Source: Oasisia sp. SBJ-2009 (taxonomy: Eukaryota; Annelida; Polychaeta; Sabellida; Siboglinidae). Taken from it: DNA of 64,000 nt. Below, one piece after another: positions 63,989-64,000 of the stretch (position 1 is its first letter; every line of letters begins with the position of its first letter). A model generated the notes under the pieces. The model searched no databases and had not been told where the DNA came from. It saw only the letters and a program-made list of their open reading frames with translations. Made by a program: the position numbers and the translations under genes. The stretch spans positions 35,613,741 to 35,677,740 of the forward strand of contig OZ024857.1 of assembly GCA_964017155.1 (NCBI GenBank), read 5' to 3'.

Positions 63989-64000
63989 AGCCAGCCAGCT

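Larger units (their letters stand above)
36330..64000 (+). repeat. Satellite block B2: tetramer array with dense spacers
   Basis: About 27.7 kb, continuing beyond the window. It contains 19 full spacers, 6 truncated spacers and one remnant. Spacing between full copies ranges from about 550 bp to about 2.6 kb, so the intervening tetramer segments expand and contract while spacers stay nearly constant. From 45563 a unit of about 4.12 kb is superimposed. Confidence 0.95.
60626..64000 (+). repeat. Higher-order unit 4 (cut by window end)
   Basis: Collinear with unit 3 at an offset of about 6843 bp, including the full spacer (62356), the type 2 truncation (62714) and the next full spacer (63783). 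It continues past the window. Confidence 0.85.

Noticed and set aside
5289..64000. Telomeric repeat array
   Set aside because: The G-rich strand is GGGTGGCT-like with a 4/8-bp period, not TTAGGG or another known telomere motif, and no chromosome end is evident.

Overview
The window is eukaryotic, non-coding and almost entirely repetitive. I find no intact gene, tRNA, rRNA, CRISPR array or prokaryotic feature. A decayed LINE, AT-rich unique DNA, AATAAA hexamers and three TAGGCCTA palindromes (93, 3892, 3970) suggest an animal, perhaps a marine invertebrate deuterostome. The taxon is a weak inference.

Layout. Positions 1-5240 are ordinary intergenic DNA. They hold a 49-bp minisatellite in two arms (248-629 and 1761-2160) separated by a dead LINE reverse transcriptase (630-1718, minus strand) and a (TA)n tract. 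Two small microsatellite clusters follow (2796-2874, 3031-3090), then a possible CTCF-like site (4663-4677). From 5241 to the window end, about 58.7 kb is one giant satellite built on the tetranucleotide CANC, mostly alternating CAGC and CACC. It enters through 12 in-phase AT-rich tetramers (5241-5288).

The satellite has four blocks. Blocks A1 (5289-18765) and A2 (about 24420-36330) are pure tetramer sequence. Blocks B1 (18766-24420) and B2 (36330-64000) are interrupted by an AT-rich spacer module of about 205 bp. I count 23 full-length spacers, 6 truncated ones and one 24-bp remnant. Each full spacer has an 8-bp inverted repeat, a poly-G run of variable length, CGCG, an AATAAA-containing A/T tract and two further dyads. 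The right half of the spacer has a diverged relative (28 of 34 bases, ungapped) immediately outside the array at 5197-5230. The spacer therefore looks like local flanking DNA captured and amplified with the satellite.

Larger duplications lie on top of this: a tandem 1735-bp unit (24270-27739), a tandem 3130-bp unit (30269-36330), a higher-order unit of about 4.12 kb (45563 onward), and a copy of 7.3-13.0 kb at 27.7-33.4 kb, offset by about 20.4 kb. Very long open frames occur in all six frames because CANC on one strand and GNTG on the other cannot form a stop codon in any frame. They are not evidence of protein. The minus strand is a continuous GGGTGGCT-type sequence with G-quadruplex potential, and the plus strand is C-rich.
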